Virus record (IMG/VR): IMGVR_UViG_3300030519_000033
Location: 1-33,090 of that record
Direction: 5' to 3' (one strand)
Source: a virus
DNA: 33,090 nucleotides
Positions 21,355-28,166 of the stretch are shown piece by piece. How positions within the stretch are numbered: position 1 is the stretch's first letter; the number at the start of each line of letters is the position of its first letter. Both the position numbers and the translations under genes were made by a program. Below the pieces are notes generated by a model. The model saw only the letters and a list, made by a program, of their open reading frames with translations, was not told the DNA's origin and made no database searches.

Positions 21355-21380
21355 CGGCCGGTCAATTCATGGACCGGCCG
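21355..21380 (+). other. Hairpin after the capsid unit
   Basis: CGGCCGGTC (21355-21363), loop AATTCATG, GACCGGCCG (21372-21380): a perfect 9-bp stem. It is preceded by TTTT and not followed by a U-tract on the plus strand, so it would only terminate minus-strand transcripts weakly; it may protect the capsid mRNA 3' end. Confidence 0.5.
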
Positions 21381-21404
21381 GATTGGCAGAGCTGATAAGG
21401 TTGG

Positions 21405-21438
21405 CGCCCGCCGACGGTTGAGAGTCGGCGGGCGTTTT
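21405..21438 (+). terminator. Strong intrinsic terminator downstream of capsid genes
   Basis: CGCCCGCCGAC (21405-21415), loop GGTTGAGA, GTCGGCGGGCG (21424-21434), then TTTT: a perfect 11-bp GC-rich stem followed by a short U-tract. It marks the end of the head unit before the tail module. Confidence 0.85.
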
Positions 21439-21451
21439 AAAAGAGGCGAAA

Positions 21452-21892
21452 ATGCAGGTCCAGAATTTAACCGAGTTGTGCGCGTTTCTCGCGCCAGTAT
21501 TTGAGGCGGCCGGGTATCCGGCCCCGACGCCGATGGACGTGCTGGATGAGGTGGCGCGCGAGGAGCGCGAACGCGTGGCGAGCATCAACCGAGTGCTGTC
21601 CGCGACGGAAAACCGGCGCAACGAGCGGACGCTCCTGCGCGATGAACGCGGCAGCGCCTACGGCGAGGTGACGGCGGAAATCCCGCGCGCGCTTTATTTC
21701 AACCTGGCCAAAGACCCGCGCTTTGGGCAGGCGGCGCTGGATTGCCCGGAGGGGATCGCGGAGATCGTGAAACAGTTCCCGGCCTGCCGGGTGAAGAATG
21801 TGAATTTGAAATTTGGCGCGACCACGAGCGCCGCGCGCCGGGGCCATGAAGGCATCAACTGGCGCGGCAGCAGCATGAAATTTGCGGTGTAG
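21452..21892 (+). CDS. Hypothetical protein opening the tail module
   Basis: This is a 146-residue cytoplasmic-type protein. An N-terminal helical part (LTELCAFLAPVFEAAGYPAP, then a charged helix with REERERVASINRVL) is followed by GEVTAEIPRALYFNLAKDPR and a basic end (SAARRGHEGINWRGSSMKF). An AAAAGAGG ribosome-binding site lies seven bases before the ATG, 14 bases after the terminator. Head-tail connector roles are possible; not recognised. Confidence 0.6.
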   Translation: MQVQNLTELCAFLAPVFEAAGYPAPTPMDVLDEVAREERERVASINRVLSATENRRNERTLLRDERGSAYGEVTAEIPRALYFNLAKDPRFGQAALDCPEGIAEIVKQFPACRVKNVNLKFGATTSAARRGHEGINWRGSSMKFAV

Positions 21893-21914
21893 CAAACCAA
21901 CACAAAAACAAAAT

Positions 21915-22418
21915 ATGAAACTGAACAAAATTCTTACCGGCGTCGCGGCCCTCGGGCTGGCGATGATCACCCTCACCGCCAGCGCGCAGGAACGCTTCCG
22001 CTATATTTCGCTGACCAACACCGCGATCCCCACCGCCTATGCGCCCGTGGGCACGAACACGAGTTCACTGACGAACAGCCAGGTGTATGCGCCGGCGACG
22101 GCCACCGTCTTCTTCATTGGCGATTTGCAGAACACGCCCGTGCAGTGGGAGCAGGTGGTGACTTCGCTCACGAACGGCGCGTCCACTTCGACGTGCGGTC
22201 TGGACCTTTCGCCGGACGGCACCTACTGGATCAGCAACGCCGTGATGGCCTCGGTGGGCGGGCAGGGGTATGGCACCAACCTGTTCACGACTTATTTCCC
22301 GTTAAGCAACGGCACGAACGTCTTTTCGGGCAACAGTTATGCGCGCTGGGCCTATGGCAACGCCGGCCAGTGGACGAACATGACGTGGCTCGTCAACCGC
22401 CTCATTAACTACCGTTGA
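21915..22418 (+). CDS. Secreted-type virion/tail-module protein with signal peptide
   Basis: This is a 167-residue protein. MKLNKILTGVAALGLAMITL followed by TASA-QE is a textbook Sec signal peptide with an A-x-A cleavage site at about residue 25. The mature part is Thr/Asn/Ser-rich beta-type (SLTNTAIPTAYAPVGTNTSS; STCGLDLSPDGTYW), as in surface or fibre proteins. The ATG follows AACACAAAAACAAAAT, a Shine-Dalgarno-less leader, and a longer frame would only add a short polar stretch. Its position between capsid and fibre genes implies a virion or late role. Export is inferred from the N-terminus. Confidence 0.7.
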   Translation: MKLNKILTGVAALGLAMITLTASAQERFRYISLTNTAIPTAYAPVGTNTSSLTNSQVYAPATATVFFIGDLQNTPVQWEQVVTSLTNGASTSTCGLDLSPDGTYWISNAVMASVGGQGYGTNLFTTYFPLSNGTNVFSGNSYARWAYGNAGQWTNMTWLVNRLINYR

Positions 22419-22452
22419 GGTCCGGGCGGCCGGCCACAACCCCAAAGGCACC

Positions 22453-22830
22453 ATGTATTCAATCTCATACCCGGCGGATGAACATTACAAGAGCGCGGCG
22501 GCGGAGAATGGCGTGCAGGTGATCGCCAAACCCCGCAACCTGGTCAACCTCTATGTGCTGAACGTGAGCGCCGCCACGGTGTATCTGCTGGTGAGCGATG
22601 ATGCGGCCGGACCGCATGGCCTCGCGGTCAATAAGGGGACCCTTTACCCGATTCTGGCCGCGCCGGGTTATGTGGCCATTGCCACGCACGGCGGGGACCA
22701 GTTCTACAAGGGCATTTACATCGGGGCCTACAGCACGGCGGCCCTGGCACTGGCCGGCGGCGCGCCGGACGGCGGGGCGAGCCTGCTCATCAAGGCGGAC
22801 TTTACGGCCAGCAAAATCTTCCCGCAATGA
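22453..22830 (+). CDS. Hypothetical tail-module protein
   Basis: This 125-residue, beta-rich protein has no signal peptide (MYSISYPADEHYKSAAAENG). It contains VNLYVLNVSAATVYLLVSDD and YKGIYIGAYSTAALA, resembling small beta-sandwich phage adaptor or fibre proteins. Its TGA overlaps the ATG of the fibre gene. Upstream context is CCCCAAAGGCACC. No family recognised. Confidence 0.6.
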   Translation: MYSISYPADEHYKSAAAENGVQVIAKPRNLVNLYVLNVSAATVYLLVSDDAAGPHGLAVNKGTLYPILAAPGYVAIATHGGDQFYKGIYIGAYSTAALALAGGAPDGGASLLIKADFTASKIFPQ

Positions 22831-24512
22831 AAACCCTGCTGTCATGGCTCTTGGCGCTGGTGTGGCCCACGGTTTGCCTGGGGCAGGCCGGCGGCGGCGT
22901 CTCCAGCGGGCCGACCACGGGCGGCGGCGGGGGTTCTCAAGGGTCTATTTCTAATGCTCTTATTTCACAAGCACTAGGGAATGGTATTTTAACTAATAGC
23001 GCTGGCAACTACTCCATCCCCGCGCTCAACACAAACTACATGTTCTGCCAAATCGGAAATGCTCCGGTGCAGACGCTTGGCTACACCGCAACATTCACCG
23101 AATGGACGAACGGGACAGCTAGCGGTGTGATTGTGACTGTGGGTGGCAACATCCTGAGCAACAGTGTGACGATTTTCACGAACACAACCGGCTCGCCAGT
23201 CGGTCATAATTTCAGTTCTGCGAACAGCACTTACAATGGAATCACCGCCTACACCTGGTTCGCTGGCACGACTCCGCAGATGGCGGATACGAATGATGTT
23301 ACGTTGCTTACAGCCGCGCAGTTGGCGAATGTGAATAATGCGGTTCAATTAGTTGGGTCAAACTCCTATGTTGCTGGCGGGTTTCAAGACTTGTTAAGCT
23401 CTAACGCATCTTCAAGTTTTGGCCACTATAAATATCAAAACCCACAAATACTATCTGCATTAACCATAGCAACAAATGCCCCGACATCATTTAGCTCTAT
23501 CTCCGTTCAGTCTGGGTGGAATCCGCCAGCAGGTGCAACTGGTGATGCCATCGGTATTGAAGGTTCCGTATGGCCATACGGAACAAATAACGCTCCATCG
23601 GCTTCCGCTGAGGCGTTTAAGGCGACTGCGGTATTACTTTCTGGCACAAACTTTAATACGCTAACCGGCTACAAAACTGAATGCGGAAATGAAACCGGTC
23701 AGTGGGGAACGCCGGGAGGCTTATTGGCTACCTGCTGTGGGTTATGGGTAGGTTCTCCGTTATCTGATACCAACAACTCTATTTCTGGATATGGTCCAAT
23801 TACAACTACGATCGGAGTTAATATTGATGCGCAATCAGGGCCGGGTATTGGCGCCGCTTACGGTATTTGCCAAAACGGCGCAAGCGACCATAATGTGTTT
23901 GCAGGTTCGACGCAAGTGAATAGCGGACTTAGTGTTTCAAACGGACTAACTGTGAATAGCGGAAATGTTGGAATTTCAACTGGCAACCTGACCTTAAGTG
24001 CAGGAACAGCTTCATGCTTTACTTCTTTTTTTGTAAACTCTGCGTCACAAGGGTCTGTTGGTATAATCAACTCTGGAAATGGTTGGGACGAGGATTTTTA
24101 TAATCCTTCTGGTAATCTTCACTGGTATCTTGCTAATAAAAACAGCGGTGGGACAGTTGATGGTAATTTCTATATTCGTGAGTATGCCGGGGCTTTTATT
24201 GACGCATTTAAGTTTGAAACTAATTCAACTTTTACAGCGCTTGGCGCGATTGTAGCCACTACTGGATTTAGCAGTCTTGCCACTTCGACAGCAATGTCCA
24301 CTACTGCCAATGGTTGCACAAACACCACGTCAATGGTTCAGATTGCCTATATCACGGCAGCCACCGGAGCAACCTTGAAAGACAATGCTGGCAACACGGA
24401 GTTTTCAAGTGTGACCATTGCGGCATTTACTCCGGTGCGGATTCAGGTTGGCGGCAAGTTCACTGGAACGGCAATAACCTATGCGGCGGGTGCCGCAGCT
24501 CATGCTTGGTAA
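22827..24512 (+). CDS. Putative tail fibre / receptor-binding protein with signal peptide and AT-rich mature domain
   Basis: This is a 561-residue protein. MKTLLSWLLALVWPTVCLGQ is a signal-peptide-like N-terminus, followed by a Gly/Ser linker (GGGVSS, GGGGGSQGS). The rest is a long Asn/Ser/Thr/Gly-rich beta region with repetitive LTVNSGNVGISTGNLTLSAG near residues 375-395, typical of trimeric fibre shafts, and an Ala/Gly-rich C-terminus (AAGAAAHAW). From about 22937 to the stop the DNA is far AT-richer than both flanks. The start is fixed by an ATGA overlap. It is likely the host-range determinant; enzymatic domains are not evident. Confidence 0.7.
   Translation: MKTLLSWLLALVWPTVCLGQAGGGVSSGPTTGGGGGSQGSISNALISQALGNGILTNSAGNYSIPALNTNYMFCQIGNAPVQTLGYTATFTEWTNGTASGVIVTVGGNILSNSVTIFTNTTGSPVGHNFSSANSTYNGITAYTWFAGTTPQMADTNDVTLLTAAQLANVNNAVQLVGSNSYVAGGFQDLLSSNASSSFGHYKYQNPQILSALTIATNAPTSFSSISVQSGWNPPAGATGDAIGIEGSVWPYGTNNAPSASAEAFKATAVLLSGTNFNTLTGYKTECGNETGQWGTPGGLLATCCGLWVGSPLSDTNNSISGYGPITTTIGVNIDAQSGPGIGAAYGICQNGASDHNVFAGSTQVNSGLSVSNGLTVNSGNVGISTGNLTLSAGTASCFTSFFVNSASQGSVGIINSGNGWDEDFYNPSGNLHWYLANKNSGGTVDGNFYIREYAGAFIDAFKFETNSTFTALGAIVATTGFSSLATSTAMSTTANGCTNTTSMVQIAYITAATGATLKDNAGNTEFSSVTIAAFTPVRIQVGGKFTGTAITYAAGAAAHAW
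22937..24512 (+). other. AT-rich segment, likely recently exchanged fibre domain
   Basis: By hand count, bases 23401-23460 have 21 G/C of 60, while 22741-22800 just upstream have 48 of 60. The change is abrupt after the GGGGG linker codons near 22935 and reverts at the end of the gene (about 24490-24512). The signal peptide and linker lie outside it, so only the mature domain appears foreign. Confidence 0.75.
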
Positions 24513-24513
24513 A

Positions 24514-24804
24514 ATGACCCTCCGCCTCACCATCTTGTTGCTGTGCCTCGGCCTGCCGGCCTTGGGGCAGACGCCCCGCATGGTGGACAATCCGCCCAGT
24601 GTGCCGATGGCGCTGCCGGTCGCGCCGATTACTTATCACCTGGAGTGGACCGTGAACAACGGCTTTCCGCCCGACCATCTGTTTCCCACTTATATTTATC
24701 ACGCTTACAGCGTCAGCGGCCTGTGGACGCTGTGGGGGGTTTCCTTCACCAACAACTGTCTCCTGCCGACCGTGAGCGCCCAGGAGTATTTCCGGGTTTA
24801 TTAA
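24514..24804 (+). CDS. Small secreted protein with C-terminal Verrucomicrobiota-type FYRV-like domain
   Basis: This is a 96-residue protein. MTLRLTILLLCLGLPALGQT is a signal peptide (cleavage after ALG). The mature part ends in LWTLWGVSFTNNCLLPTVSAQEYFRVY, matching the W..l.TN......FYRV terminal domain also seen in the protein at 68-697. It starts one base after the fibre stop (TAA-A-ATG), and the next gene begins the same way. It may be a fibre-associated or chaperone-like partner. The function is not known. Confidence 0.65.
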   Translation: MTLRLTILLLCLGLPALGQTPRMVDNPPSVPMALPVAPITYHLEWTVNNGFPPDHLFPTYIYHAYSVSGLWTLWGVSFTNNCLLPTVSAQEYFRVY

Positions 24805-24805
24805 A

Positions 24806-25240
24806 ATGACCACCGACCCCAACACCCTCGCCCCGACGATCATCCAGTTTGGCCAGATCATCGGCGAATTCTTGATTGGCCTGATCGTGGCCTTTGTGGC
24901 GTGGAAACAGAAGCGCAACACCGACGCCATCAAGGAAAACACCGCCATCACCACCGCAACCAGCTTGACCGCCAACAGCACGGCGGCCGTCGTGAAGGAC
25001 ATCCACACCCTCTCCAACAGCGCCATGGGCGCGCAGCTCAAAGGCGCGATTGAAGTTGCCGAACAGGTGGCCGTGCTCGCGCACCGGCTGGCGGAGAGCG
25101 GCGCGGCCGGCGACGTGGCGGTGGCCGCGGCGGCCGACTTGAAGGTGGCGGCCAACAAGGTGCTCTACCAGGAGCATCAAATTCAGCAAGCCAAGGTGGA
25201 CGCCACCAAGACCACGGCCCCAGTCGCTCCCACCGTATGA
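24806..25240 (+). CDS. Single-span membrane protein, holin-like candidate
   Basis: This 144-residue protein has one clear membrane helix at residues 13-33 (IQFGQIIGEFLIGLIVAFVA). A long Ala/Thr-rich amphipathic helical C-terminal part follows (residues 40-130), with a Pro-rich tail. Similar one-helix proteins with cytosolic coils serve as holins or holin-like regulators in several phages, and it lies among other small membrane proteins and a lipase. That is a contextual inference. It is ATGA-coupled to the next gene. Confidence 0.55.
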   Translation: MTTDPNTLAPTIIQFGQIIGEFLIGLIVAFVAWKQKRNTDAIKENTAITTATSLTANSTAAVVKDIHTLSNSAMGAQLKGAIEVAEQVAVLAHRLAESGAAGDVAVAAAADLKVAANKVLYQEHQIQQAKVDATKTTAPVAPTV

Positions 25241-25608
25241 ACCTCCTGGACCAAATTTTTGATTTGCTGCGCCGGATGGCGGGGCAACACGCGGACAACA
25301 CAAAACTGATACTTAACCGTATCGCAGAAATGGAAAGGAAAGTTATGGCACTCGAAACGACACTCGCAGCGCAGATCACGGACCTCACGACCGAGGTGCA
25401 GAATGAAACCACGGTGGAGCAATCCGCCGTCACGTTGCTCAACGGCATCCCGGCGCTGATCGCGGCGGCCATTGCCAGCGCGACGCAGGCCGGCGCAACC
25501 CCCGCCCAACTGGCGGCCCTCAACGACCTGCAAACCACGCTCGCGGCGAATTCCGCGTCCCTGGCGGCAGCGGTGACGGCGAACACCCCGGCGGCGCCGG
25601 CGGCCTGA
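25237..25608 (+). CDS. Coiled-coil hypothetical protein
   Basis: This 123-residue helical protein starts MNLLDQIFDLLRRMAGQHAD; a coiled coil with ILNRIAEMERKVMALETTLA follows, then TTVEQSAVTLLNGIPALIAA and an Ala/Thr-rich low-complexity end. Such proteins are frequent near phage tail/lysis genes; no function is known. The ATG overlaps the upstream stop. A perfect hairpin follows it. Confidence 0.6.
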   Translation: MNLLDQIFDLLRRMAGQHADNTKLILNRIAEMERKVMALETTLAAQITDLTTEVQNETTVEQSAVTLLNGIPALIAAAIASATQAGATPAQLAALNDLQTTLAANSASLAAAVTANTPAAPAA

Positions 25609-25622
25609 ACAACCAACGGTTT

Positions 25623-25650
25623 CCCCGTCCGGGCCAATGCCCGGACGGGG
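25623..25650 (+). other. Perfect 12-bp hairpin between tail-module genes
   Basis: CCCCGTCCGGGC (25623-25634), loop CAAT, GCCCGGACGGGG (25639-25650). No U-tract follows (CGGCCCCCTTAAAA), so it is more likely an RNA-stability or attenuating element than a full terminator. Confidence 0.55.
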
Positions 25651-25666
25651 CGGCCCCCTTAAAACT

Positions 25667-25918
25667 ATGAATCCAATTCTGGCAGCCACGGCGATTTTTT
25701 CCGGCGGCGGTGATGGCGGCGGTGATGCGGTGCATCAACTGCTTTACCTGGTGGTGATCGGCATTGTGCTGGGCATCATTTATTACCTCGTGCAAATCGC
25801 GCCGTTTTTGCCGGCCCTTTTCAAGACGATCCTCGGCTGGCTCATCATCCTCTTCGGCGCGATTATTTTAATCAACGTGCTGCTGGGCCTGGTGGGTCAT
25901 CCGCTATTCGTATTTTGA
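25667..25918 (+). CDS. Two-span small membrane protein (Thivi_2564-like), holin candidate
   Basis: This 83-residue protein has a short Gly/Asp-rich N-terminus and two membrane helices (AVHQLLYLVVIGIVLGIIYY and FKTILGWLIILFGAIILINV), separated by a PFLPALF turn. The pattern resembles the Thivi_2564 membrane family I know from phages and bacteria. Size and topology are also those of a class II holin. The ATG follows CTTAAAACT, after the 12-bp hairpin. Confidence 0.6.
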   Translation: MNPILAATAIFSGGGDGGGDAVHQLLYLVVIGIVLGIIYYLVQIAPFLPALFKTILGWLIILFGAIILINVLLGLVGHPLFVF

Positions 25919-25958
25919 AACCAACCAACAACCAACCACCATTAAACAAACAAAACTT

Positions 25959-26678
25959 ATGATTGATTATCCCCAACTGATTGCCTCGGGCAGTTACATC
26001 GGCATCGAGGCGGCCACGGCGGCCATCCTCCAGAAGAATCCGGGCATGTTGCCCGGCCTCACCCAGCTTGCGGCGGACCTGCCGGCGATTGCCAATGGCA
26101 CCATCCTCCCGGCGGAAGAGGCGGCGGACCTCGCGTCCATCGTCCAGCAACTGCAAGCCAGCCAGGGCCAGAACGGCGTCATCATTGCCGCCCTGCTCGA
26201 CGGCACGGTGACCCAGGTGCAGTCCAATGTGAACCATTCGGCTCCCTCCATCCTGACCGGCGTGGCCAGCTCGTATGTGCTGATGGCCGCGCACGCCATC
26301 GCGGCCGGTTGCAAAGTGGTGGCCTCGGCGCTGCCCGTGCCAAGCAAAATCAACGTGACCCCGCCCGCGCCAGGCGTGCCCGTGCCCAACTCGCCATATG
26401 TGCCCGGCCCGAACTCGCCCGGCGTGGCCGGTCCCAACCCGCCGTATCCGAACACAGGCGCGCAAGTCCCGGACCGGAACGCCGGCACGTCGGTCGGAAA
26501 CCCGTTCCCCGCGAACCCGCCGGTGGCCAACCCGAACGAGCCGACCCCGCCGATCCCGTCGGCCCAGGCCGAGCTGATGTCGCCAAAACCACAGGTGCCC
26601 GCGCCCCCGACGTCCGATCTGGCGGCCGGCGACCAGTTGGCGACCCCGGCGGAACTCGCGGCGCGTAAACGGAAATAA
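25959..26678 (+). CDS. Hypothetical protein with Pro-rich C-terminal half
   Basis: This is a 239-residue protein. The N-terminal 125 residues are helical and hydrophobic in places (GIEAATAAILQKNPGMLPGL; VASSYVLMAAHAIAAGCK). Residues 130-225 form a Pro/Asn/Gly repeat region (PGVPVPNSPYVPGPNSPGVA, then PNPPYPNTG), likely extended or disordered. The ATG follows an A/C-only leader (ATTAAACAAACAAAACTT) without a Shine-Dalgarno. Could be a virion linker or wall-spanning protein; not recognised. Confidence 0.6.
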   Translation: MIDYPQLIASGSYIGIEAATAAILQKNPGMLPGLTQLAADLPAIANGTILPAEEAADLASIVQQLQASQGQNGVIIAALLDGTVTQVQSNVNHSAPSILTGVASSYVLMAAHAIAAGCKVVASALPVPSKINVTPPAPGVPVPNSPYVPGPNSPGVAGPNPPYPNTGAQVPDRNAGTSVGNPFPANPPVANPNEPTPPIPSAQAELMSPKPQVPAPPTSDLAAGDQLATPAELAARKRK

Positions 26679-26684
26679 CCGATC

Positions 26685-26780
26685 ATGCTCACCATCGGCT
26701 TTTCCGTCATGTGCTGCGCCGTAAGTTTCTTATGCGTGGTGCTGGCGGTGAAGCTGCTGGTGGAGATGCGCCGCAAATAA
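26685..26780 (+). CDS. 31-residue single-span membrane peptide
   Basis: ATG 26685 opens 31 codons: MLTIGFSVMCCAVSFLCVVL, AVKLLVEMRRK, ending TAA 26780. It is one hydrophobic helix with a basic end, in the N-out orientation expected from positive-inside. It fills the gap between two genes, and the lipase ATG comes two bases after its stop. Small pinholin- or spanin-like peptides look like this. Existence is supported by packing and composition only. Confidence 0.45.
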   Translation: MLTIGFSVMCCAVSFLCVVLAVKLLVEMRRK

Positions 26781-26782
26781 TC

Positions 26783-27496
26783 ATGGCTACCATTGGCACG
26801 GCCGGTCCGGTCAGCGGAATCGTTTTCCCGCTGCCGGTGGACTATGCCAAAATGTGCCAGCGGATTTACCTGACGGATGAAGGCTGGACGCATTACTGGG
26901 AGCTGGGTGACATTGTTTGCGGCCACCAGTTGACCGGCGGGGTGGACTACCTGGTGTTTCGGGGATCGGTGACGCTGGTGGATTGGATGCGGGACATCAA
27001 CGCGCTGGCGGTATGGCATCCCAAACTTGGTTTCGTTCATGCCGGCTTCGCGCAGGGGTTGGACTCGCTTTACGCGGTGATCGCACCGTTGATGGGCCGG
27101 AACATTGTGATCCTCGGCCATTCACTGGGCGCGGCGCGCGCGTGCGACGTGGCCGGACTCTTTGCCTATGACGCGGCGGCGGCGGGCGTGGCTTGCCCGG
27201 TAAAGATGCTCTGCACCTTCGGCCAGCCCAAGCCGGGCTTTGCCAACCTCGCGCGCATCATTACCAAAAGCGGGATGACCCATGTGAGCTACCGCAACCG
27301 GAACGACCCGGTGCCGTTGGTGCCGCTCTCTTTCTGGCCGTTCCTGGACTATGTCCACACGGAAGCATGGATCGCGTTAGACGCCGCCCCGGCCATAGAC
27401 AATCTGGAGCCGCTGCGGGACCATCACATCAACCTCTATATCCAGGGCCTGACGCCGGTAACCATCTCCGAGGTCATCCCCGCTGGCGTGCCATGA
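26783..27496 (+). CDS. Class 3 (alpha/beta-hydrolase) lipase
   Basis: This 237-residue protein has lipase class 3 layout: YLVFRGSVTLVDWMRDI (residues 56-72, oxyanion/strand region), the nucleophile elbow LGHSLGAARA with Ser114 (111-120), CTFGQPKPGF (144-153), then RNRNDPVPLVP with Asp175, and DHHINLY with His214/His215. The presumed triad is Ser114-Asp175-His215, and all parts are present. Substrate would be an ester such as phospholipid or other lipid. No signal peptide. It sits after membrane peptides and before tail-tube genes, so either lysis or virion-borne entry is possible. I prefer ATG 26783 since earlier codons overlap the 31-residue gene. Confidence 0.8.
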   Translation: MATIGTAGPVSGIVFPLPVDYAKMCQRIYLTDEGWTHYWELGDIVCGHQLTGGVDYLVFRGSVTLVDWMRDINALAVWHPKLGFVHAGFAQGLDSLYAVIAPLMGRNIVILGHSLGAARACDVAGLFAYDAAAAGVACPVKMLCTFGQPKPGFANLARIITKSGMTHVSYRNRNDPVPLVPLSFWPFLDYVHTEAWIALDAAPAIDNLEPLRDHHINLYIQGLTPVTISEVIPAGVP

Positions 27497-28155
27497 AGAC
27501 CACCACTTTTGGCGACGTGCTCAACCAGGCGGCGGAGCTGGCGCAACGCACGCGCGACAAAATCCCGATAAGCGAGCAGATCATGCTTCAGGGTTTTCTG
27601 GCGACGGAATTCGGGATGCTCGTCACCGCGCAATGCTGGCCGGAATTGATCCCGGATTTTTTGAACGTGGTGAACATCACGAACAACCAGTTTCCGATTG
27701 ACGAGAATAGCGCGGACCCGACCGTGCCGGAGATCGGGGACATTCTCGCCATCCTCTCGCAAAATCCGCATGTGACCGACCATTGGCGGCATGTGGCCTA
27801 CAGCGTGGGGGATGACGTGATTTATCTGGAGGACAGTTGCGCCAGTGTGTGGGTGGAATACATGCTGCCGTATCCGGGCGCGACCTTTCCCGACCTCGCG
27901 CCGGGGGTGATGACGCTCCCGAATTTTCTGGCGGCGACGCTGCCCCGCCGCTGGCGGAACCTGCTGGCGCACAAGACGGCCGCCCATCTCTATGGGGCCG
28001 ACAACAACGCGGCGGCGGCCGGCGTTCAGTTTGGCCTGGCCAACGCGGCGCTGGGGGCCGAGCTGATGCGTTTGCCGCCGGTGCCGGCCTGGCGCGGCTG
28101 CCACATGCCGCTGCCCAAACGCCGGCATTACGGGAGTCCGGTGATGTGGTTTTGA
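27493..28155 (+). CDS. Tail-tube A / head-tail adaptor-like protein
   Basis: This is a 220-residue soluble protein. An N-terminal helical part (FGDVLNQAAELAQRTRDKIP) is followed by Trp-rich segments, and the C-terminal RRWRNLLAHKTAAHLYGADN helix resembles the adaptor proteins of podoviruses (T7 gp11, P22 gp4 type). It is placed immediately before the large tail protein, as gp11 precedes gp12. The call rests on order and size, with weak sequence support. ATGA coupling with the lipase gene. Confidence 0.5.
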   Translation: MKTTTFGDVLNQAAELAQRTRDKIPISEQIMLQGFLATEFGMLVTAQCWPELIPDFLNVVNITNNQFPIDENSADPTVPEIGDILAILSQNPHVTDHWRHVAYSVGDDVIYLEDSCASVWVEYMLPYPGATFPDLAPGVMTLPNFLAATLPRRWRNLLAHKTAAHLYGADNNAAAAGVQFGLANAALGAELMRLPPVPAWRGCHMPLPKRRHYGSPVMWF

Positions 28156-28166
28156 AATGATGAATC

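Noticed and set aside
22827-24512. Diversity-generating retroelement target in the fibre gene
   Set aside because: No reverse transcriptase and no template/variable repeat pair seen in the window.
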